Source: Pomphorhynchus laevis (taxonomy: Eukaryota; Acanthocephala; Palaeacanthocephala; Echinorhynchida; Pomphorhynchidae). From it: a stretch of DNA of 64,000 nt. How positions within the stretch are numbered: position 1 is the first letter of the stretch; the number at the start of each line of letters is the position of its first letter. The notes beneath the pieces are model-generated. The model did no database searches. It was not told where the DNA came from and saw only the letters and a list, made by a program, of their open reading frames with translations. The stretch lies in NCBI GenBank assembly GCA_012934845.2, contig WNNJ02000153.1, positions 1 to 64,000 of the forward strand, given 5' to 3'. Position numbers and translations under genes: made by a program. Of the stretch, positions 58,656-64,000 are shown in pieces.

Positions 58656-59500
58656 TTATTGTGGGAGAAGATATAAACGATTTGAATAAGGCAGAGCAGA
58701 GTAAGGGATGTCAAGATTTCTTTGTGGGCGACGTAGGATGATAGGTGTGTGATGGGGGAGTGGTTGGAAGTGAGATAAAGGGTGACGATAAAGTGATCGG
58801 ATAGACCATGATTGGAGATAAACAGTGAGGTGTAGGCAGCAACACGATCGGGGACATTTATGGTGTCGAGTTCTCCGCCAAGGAGACGTGTGGGGGCAGT
58901 GGAGATGAGTTTGTAATTGTAGTTGGATAGTATGTTGATGAACCGGATGGAATCGGTGTCGATGTAGATGTTGAGTTGTCAAGAATGATTGAAGGGATGG
59001 AGGACAAAGAGCAGTGTGAAAGAAGGCCTGCGAATTCGGTAAAAATAAGGAAGTAGGAGCTGATTAACTAAAACGGTATACAATGACGAGATCTAAAGTG
59101 ATCTGGCTAGAAGAATGACAAGTGAGCAATTCAAAAGAGCAAGGACTTTAAGGGGGAATGATTTTGCTAAGAGACGCGGAGTGAAGGGCAAACGCGACAA
59201 TACCACCATGATTAGATAATTTAGTAGAAGATGGGCTGAGATGGCGGGCGGATTCGACTAGTGAGCAACCGTCTGAGAGCAGAAGGCGAATAGAGAGGTC
59301 GTTGAAATCAGTGTACTAGGGTTCGGTGAGACAGAAGATATCTATGAATTGCTTGGTTAAGAGGTTGATGAAGAGATCAGATTTATGGAGAATGAATCTA
59401 GTGTTGATGAAGCTGTGGTGGAAACCTTGTGTGTGATGATAGTGGCCAGCGGAGAAGACACAGGGAGATTACGCGCTATCGAATTTTGGGTCGAGTGTTG
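58656..59500 (-). pseudogene. LINE endonuclease remnant
   Basis: Scattered frames (for example 58656-58982) correspond by DNA match to the endonuclease of copy b (26880-27430) and extend beyond it to about 59500, showing where copy b is truncated. No single frame covers the domain. Confidence 0.7.
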
Positions 59501-59749
59501 ACAACTTGAAAATTTCCGTCGATGTTTCATATGAAGAGGGATATTGAGCCGTATTTCTCGCGGCGGCGTTTTTTGATGCGGGTAGAAGAGAGTTGAGCGG
59601 TTTCGGAATTGGTGCGATCGGGGATAATGCGAGTGGCTTAAGATGAGATGAGTTTTAATCGTTGAGAGAGGACAGAGAAGGCGTGAGAGCGATGCTTGAA
59701 TACAATTTTCAGGAGAGTGGCTGAGAAGGAATACATTGAGAATATTTGT

Positions 59750-60480
59750 TTAGTCGAATGAGCGCGAAAGGAGAGATGTAGTTGAAAAAGGGTGGGTTAT
59801 CCGCAGAAACAAGAGACGAGAGGATCTGAATGCATCATCATCGTAGTCGAGACGTGCTTGTGGAGATAGGGAGGTGGAATTAGTGATATTAGTGACAATA
59901 ACGTAACGATCGCGAGATGGAAAGCGTCTCCGTAAAGGAGGATGACTGGCGTGAGTGGGTGGGATCATGATAGAAGGGCTGACAGTTCAGGATTTGGAGT
60001 GAGTTTGTTTGACGACAGGAGACAGAGGATAAATATAATATAGATTGTTGCCAGCGATCTGCTGAATGGTTATGAGTGGAAAGATCGTGGATCGTGGATG
60101 TTGGTGGAGGTTATTTTGATTGATGGATGCAGGTTATTGAGAAACGAGACAGAAGGGACGAGACGGTGAGTGTGTTGTGGAGTGAAGATGACATGGGATG
60201 GGAAGTGTATATGGTGACAGGATCAGTGGGAGGAGAAAAGACATTGGAAACAATGGGATAGTTTGAGTGGACTTGTTGGATGTTGATATATGATTATGTG
60301 AGGTGTTGCGGGTTAATTTGTTTGCACAAAATCCACATAGGAAGTCTTCTTTAGACTTACTGTTGTCGCTGGCGATTGTTGTCCAGATGCTGCAGTCGTG
60401 TGTCGAACACTGTACTTGCAGTTAACCATAGCTGGTGTTGGTCGTGGCTGTTTTATTAGGTCCTCTCAGTAGTTTATCAG
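59750..60480 (-). pseudogene. LINE ORF1 remnant
   Basis: Broken frames including 59750-59968 (72 aa). The upstream part contains cysteine pairs in a PHD-like arrangement (KEDFLCGFCANK). Basic and serine/proline-rich stretches follow, as usual for CR1-type ORF1. Confidence 0.55.
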
Positions 60481-60889
60481 GCCAGCAATTGTGTTACATA
60501 TAATTATTTCATAATAATGCATGATATATTATATATAATTTATATTATATAATATATGTTAATTAATTGACTGCGAACCATTTCCGATAATATAAGAGTG
60601 AATTTATCATTATGATATTTCGACTGTACTTATCAGTCATTTACAATCTGAAAATAAAGGAAAAATATGCTAATCGAATTTAAATAAAATTTATGTAATT
60701 TCGCTATCAGATGCAATTGATTTCTTTCTGAGAAGCATATCGCGATACTTAGTAGTTTCTTACTCATATCCTTGCATACGTCTTGTAGAGGGAGTTTTAA
60801 AGACTAATTATATGGATTTCCTTGTATTATAGGAAAGTTAGATATTTACAAAGATTCCATAATGCGTCTACGTCCAAACTAAGTTTAGT

Positions 60890-60942
60890 TTCATAGGATG
60901 ATGGTGCTTTCAAAATCAGTCTCTATAACATGATTGAAGATT

Positions 60943-60978
<36 letters not shown>

Positions 60979-61480
60979 AGATTGTACTTATGTTGGTAAA
61001 TTCTCTTTCTTAAGCCTTGTTTAGTTTGCCCAACATAAGTTTTCTCCCAATCTGTACACGAAATGGGATATACTATGCATTTTGAAGTTGTTACTGGTTT
61101 TGGTTTAAAAATGCCAGAGTTTATCAATGTCTTTGAAGTATTGTCTTAGATTGCACCAGAATTTTAAAGCTAATGTCTTCAATCGTATGTTTACAGTATT
61201 ATTAATTAACGTTGAATTTATGTACTTAATATCTTCTTATGCTGTCAACGTTCAAGATACGTGTATTACTTTAATCACGATTTTTGATGCCTTTTTAATC
61301 ACCCATTCAGGATATTGGCATTTCTTTAATATGCGATTTATTCGCTCACTATCTTTCTGTCTATAATCCCTATTATTGCTTATTGTCAGATACCTTCTGA
61401 ACAAAGAACACGCCGCTGAAATATTGTATTCATCTGCGATGGAACACGCGCATTGCAGATGGATACAAAAATTAGACAGC
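60890..61480 (-). pseudogene. Penelope-like element remnant: RT end and GIY-YIG start
   Basis: The frame 60891-61127 has CIVYPISCTDWEKTYVGQTK then GLRKRIYQHKYNL, the GIY-YIG core with Y-V-G-Q-T and the conserved arginine. Upstream on the same strand (about 61250-61450) another frame reads LFRRYLTISNNRDYRQKDSE then RINRILKKCQYPEWVIKKAS, resembling the RT end of Penelope-like proteins. The nuclease is cut by a TA microsatellite at 60948-60975 that encodes an alternating Ile-Tyr run. Dead copy. Confidence 0.75.
60948..60975. repeat. (AT)14 microsatellite
   Basis: Pure AT dinucleotide run inside the Penelope-like remnant. Confidence 0.95.
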
Positions 61481-61542
61481 GAGTTCTTTGTTAATTTTTT
61501 AATTGAAGATATTTAAATCATTCATTTCCTCGAATTTAGCAA

Positions 61543-61761
61543 ATGCTAATTTATAGGAACAAAGGAAAATCAAATACTTAAGGATTATTTGATATTTCAA
61601 CGGCAACTGTCATCATCAGGAAAAAAGAAATTGTTACAGTTTTGTAACAATAAGTTTGGTCCCAAAACTGTAAAAAAATTCCTTATGATGATGGCCGTTA
61701 CCACTAAAATATTGAATAATCCTTTGGTTTTTGATTTTCCTTTGTTCCTATAAATTAGCAT
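61543..61761. repeat. Foldback element with CCTGATGATG-type core (copy 2)
   Basis: Perfect outer TIRs of about 31 bp begin ATGCTAATTTATAGGAACAA and contain AGGAAAATCAAA. Inner arms carry GATATTTCAACGGCAACTGT then CATCATCAGGA on the left and its diverged inverse on the right. The loop contains TTGTTAC-AGTTTT-GTAACAA. Same family as 43976-44166. It sits directly upstream of the Penelope-like remnant on that remnant's strand. Confidence 0.85.
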
Positions 61762-62740
61762 ATTTTAATTTTTTAATTGTTTATTAAATGATTGCTGCTC
61801 TTAGTAATCTGTAAGGTAATTGCGAACTAATTTAGCGTGAAGAAATTGAACGACTCATAGGTGCAGAAGGAACTTATAGGTCCATGCTCTCAGCAAGTAT
61901 CCAATTTATTAATAGAGATGACGACATTTGTAGAAAACTGGTAATTTTTAACTTAAAATGATTAATTGAACCTAAAATATTAATTTTTTAATTGTTTATC
62001 AAATAATTGATGTTCTGAGTAATCAGTCAAGGTAATATTCGTCGCAAAGCGTTAAAGGTAAAAATACTTATGATAAAAAATACTCATTTTAATTTCCGTT
62101 TACGCTTTTCTATTTTTTTATCATGCAGCCCAATTGGTATTGGGTTCAAAAATACTATTGAATGAAAATAATCATTTATATTTAATTTCTTGGATTCGTA
62201 ATTATCCCAAGTTGATAAAATCATGATTTCCATTGTCCTTAATTATATGACGATCTGAAACTTGGTACTGAGGACATCGAATTTATTAAATGTTCAAATG
62301 TTACTGCATTAATAATCAGACTTCATATTTAAAATGATTTATTTTACATTAAATTCTAAAATTTAATCTTATATTATAATAAGAATTTATTTAATATTTT
62401 ATTATCTCTTTTGAAAATTCAATTTTTAAATAAAACCAGCTCAAAATGTAAGTCCCATAACGGGCAAAGACGTTTCAATCCTCCATTTAAGAAATATCTG
62501 GTATGCTGCAATCATTTACCCGGCAACTCGACAGCGAGGATAGTGCAGTGTGTTTACTCTACGAGGATCGCAGAATTGCTATCGTCGACTGTTAGTTCTA
62601 CGAATTGCTTTTTAAATTGCCCTGCGTTATTTCGATTTTATTTTTAAAACTTAATCCGCAATTGTTGACTAGCAAACAAGATAATATGAGCAACATCTTT
62701 ATTCAAATTTACGAAATGTTTTAAACTCAATTAATTTGTT
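61762..62740. other. AT-rich sequence, no gene seen
   Basis: TTTTTTAATTGTTTAT phrases repeat at about 61765 and 61983. The frame 62411-62647 has no recognised motif. Confidence 0.45.
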
Positions 62741-62744
62741 GTCG

Positions 62745-63575
62745 CCTAATTTGGATATCGTCTTAATTTGATATAATTGTCATTCCCGTCATTTTCCGTA
62801 ACTCTATTATATTCTAATTAAGTGAAATAATGACTTTATAATCCAAAGTTAAACTTGTGATTCATATGGATATCGTACCAATTTGATATAATTGTCATTC
62901 CCGTCATTTTCCAAAAACCTATGATATTCCGATTTGGTAAAAATAATGGCTTTATAATCCAAAGTTTAACCCATGATTCATTTGAATATCGTCTCAATGC
63001 CATAAAAATATCATTTCCGTCATTATCCGAAAACCCTATAATATTCTAATTAAGTAAAGATAATGACATTATAATCCGAAGTTTAACTTGTGATTCATGT
63101 GGATATCGTGCCAATTTGATATAATTGTCATTCCCGTCATTTTCCGAAAAATCGTTGATGTAGATATTAAACTAAGTGGGACTAAGGATACAGCCTTGTG
63201 GAACACCTTGAGTGAGATAAAACCATTCAGAAAGAGACTCACCAACTCGCACAGCAAAGGAACGTCTACTTAAGAATTCACGTATCCAGAGACAATCTGG
63301 ATACGGATTGTCTTATCTAGAATTACAGATTCTCAATTCTTTGAGAATCCGTAATTTCCAATAGTAAATATTATTAATTATTAATTAATTAATAATTATT
63401 AAGTAAACATAATGACATTATAATCCGAAGTTTAACTTGTGATTCATTTGGATATTGTCTCAATGCGATAAAATTGTTATTCCCGTCATTTTCCGAAACC
63501 CTATAAAATTCCAATTAACTTGTGATTTATATAGATATCGTCTCAATGTGATTAAATTATCAGTCTCGTTATTCT
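62745..63575. repeat. Minisatellite, unit about 117 bp
   Basis: Units share GATTCAT.TGGATATCGT, TTGTCATTCCCGTCATTTTC, CTATAATATTC and ATAATGAC.TTATAATCC. The last phrase recurs at 62827, 62943 and 63060, giving periods of 116-117 bp, and again near 63409 after an interruption. About five to six units in total. The units are diverged from one another, so the array is old. Confidence 0.85.
63153..63310 (-). mobile_element. LINE RT scrap inside the minisatellite
   Basis: The minus-strand reading gives CLWIREFLSRRSFAVRVGES and FYLTQGVPQGCILSP, RT motif B of a Jockey- or BS-like LINE, a family not otherwise present in the window. Both ends are cut, and an AT-rich stretch separates it from the resuming array at about 63395. 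Confidence 0.75.
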
Positions 63576-63904
63576 TAATTATATCAGAAGTTGATACTAA
63601 AGTATATTCATGGTACTTGAACAAATACATCGAGCTTATTAAAAATTCGAATGTTATTGCGTTCATAATCAAAATACAAAACTTGTTCACCAGCATTCAA
63701 TTAAAAAAGTTTAGATATCACAAATATTGTTATTTATACATGACTGGCGTGCGTTCTTGTTATGACTCACGGATTAATTGATGCATTCAATAAAACCCAT
63801 CATGTTGATTTAATCGATACTAAGTTCTAACGGTCAGAAATCATTTTCGGAAGTGGGTCTTCACCCGACTTCGACTTGGATCTATGACTTTGGTGTGTAG
63901 TTGA
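63576..63904. other. Spacer, no supported gene
   Basis: Opposed frames at 63455-63781 and 63460-63696 overlap the array end and show no motif. Confidence 0.4.
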
Positions 63905-64000
63905 TTAAAAAAAGAATTATTTTTACTTGGCAAATGCGTGCCGCCGCAACTTTACATGACCACAACAAAAACATCTAAATCATGTTTCGAGGAGATGGGT
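63905..64000 (-). mobile_element. CR1-like LINE 3' end (copy f), leaves the window
   Basis: Begins with the family tail in reverse: TTGGCAAATGCGTGCCGCCG and ACATGACCACAACAAAAACA. The rest lies beyond 64000. Confidence 0.85.

Larger units (their letters stand above)
56955..60480 (-). mobile_element. CR1-like LINE (copy e), near full length with internal deletion
   Basis: On the minus strand: ORF1 (about 59500-60480), endonuclease (about 58560-59500), RT (57614-58440) and C-terminus with tail (56955-57600). Against copy b, about 0.4 kb between endonuclease and RT is missing at about 58506. The minus-strand reading near 60310-60440 contains DCSIWTTIASDNSKSKEDF and FLCGFCANKLTRN, a zinc-binding pattern like the PHD-type finger of CR1 ORF1. 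The 3' tail (GCAAATGCATTTCAGCGCAC on the plus strand) is a variant of the family hairpin. Several stops and frameshifts. Confidence 0.85.

Noticed and set aside
1-64000. CRISPR array, operon, phage or bacterial island
   Set aside because: No spaced identical repeats, no ribosome-binding sites or operon spacing, and all recognisable genes are eukaryotic retroelements or transposons.

Overview
The window reads as an intergenic, strongly AT-rich stretch of an invertebrate animal genome, most likely an arthropod. The element mix points there: CR1/L2-type, I-group and RLE-type LINEs, Penelope-like elements, a Merlin DNA transposon and Ty3/gypsy fossils. There are no bacterial operons, ribosome-binding sites, CRISPR arrays, rRNAs or convincing tRNAs. 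Species assignment is not possible from sequence alone.

Layout, left to right. 1-7 kb: AT-rich sequence with diverged direct repeats and a 3' scrap of a CR1-like LINE at 1.0-1.6 kb. 7.0-9.5 kb: the best candidate host gene, three plus-strand exons at 7526-7718, 9260-9300 and 9342-9496 whose splice phases agree, plus a nearby GC-rich open frame carrying a long hairpin. 9.7-11.8 kb: Penelope-like remnants with GIY-YIG endonuclease ends on both strands. 11.9-12.6 kb and 28.2-28.9 kb: two near-identical 0.67-kb repeats. 13.4-15.3 kb: a 5'-truncated CR1/L2-type LINE. 15.3-24.2 kb: one CR1-like LINE split by three intruders: a gypsy integrase fossil, a Merlin-type transposon with terminal inverted repeats (TIRs) of about 620 bp, and a gypsy LTR fossil with paired LTRs and a 5-bp target duplication. 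24.8-27.4 kb: a minus-strand sister copy of that LINE with the longest single frame in the window. 31.6-35.3 kb: an I-group-like LINE with ORF1, endonuclease and RT. 35.3-38.8 kb: another CR1-like LINE. 39.1-42.5 kb: a decayed gypsy fossil holding a LINE 3' fragment. 44.6-53.2 kb: two head-to-tail LINEs of an RLE-type lineage. 57-60.5 kb: another CR1-like LINE. 60.9-61.8 kb: a Penelope-like remnant beside a foldback element. 62.7-63.6 kb: a minisatellite of about 117 bp interrupted by a LINE scrap. 63.9-64 kb: the 3' end of one more CR1-like copy leaving the window.

The most unusual item is the RLE-type LINE pair. The second copy (49755-53233) is almost whole: a GC-rich 3-kb frame with a nine-cysteine N-terminus, an RT with an FADD catalytic box, a CCHC finger and a PD-(D/E)XK-like nuclease. 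It carries only one frameshift and one in-frame stop. GC-rich 20-bp tandem repeats lie just before its start codon, it has an AT-microsatellite tail, and it has a plausible 12-bp target-site duplication. The older copy (44649-47747) is a distinct subfamily. Apart from these elements and a few possible host exons, the window is repeat debris; no cooperating set of host genes is visible.
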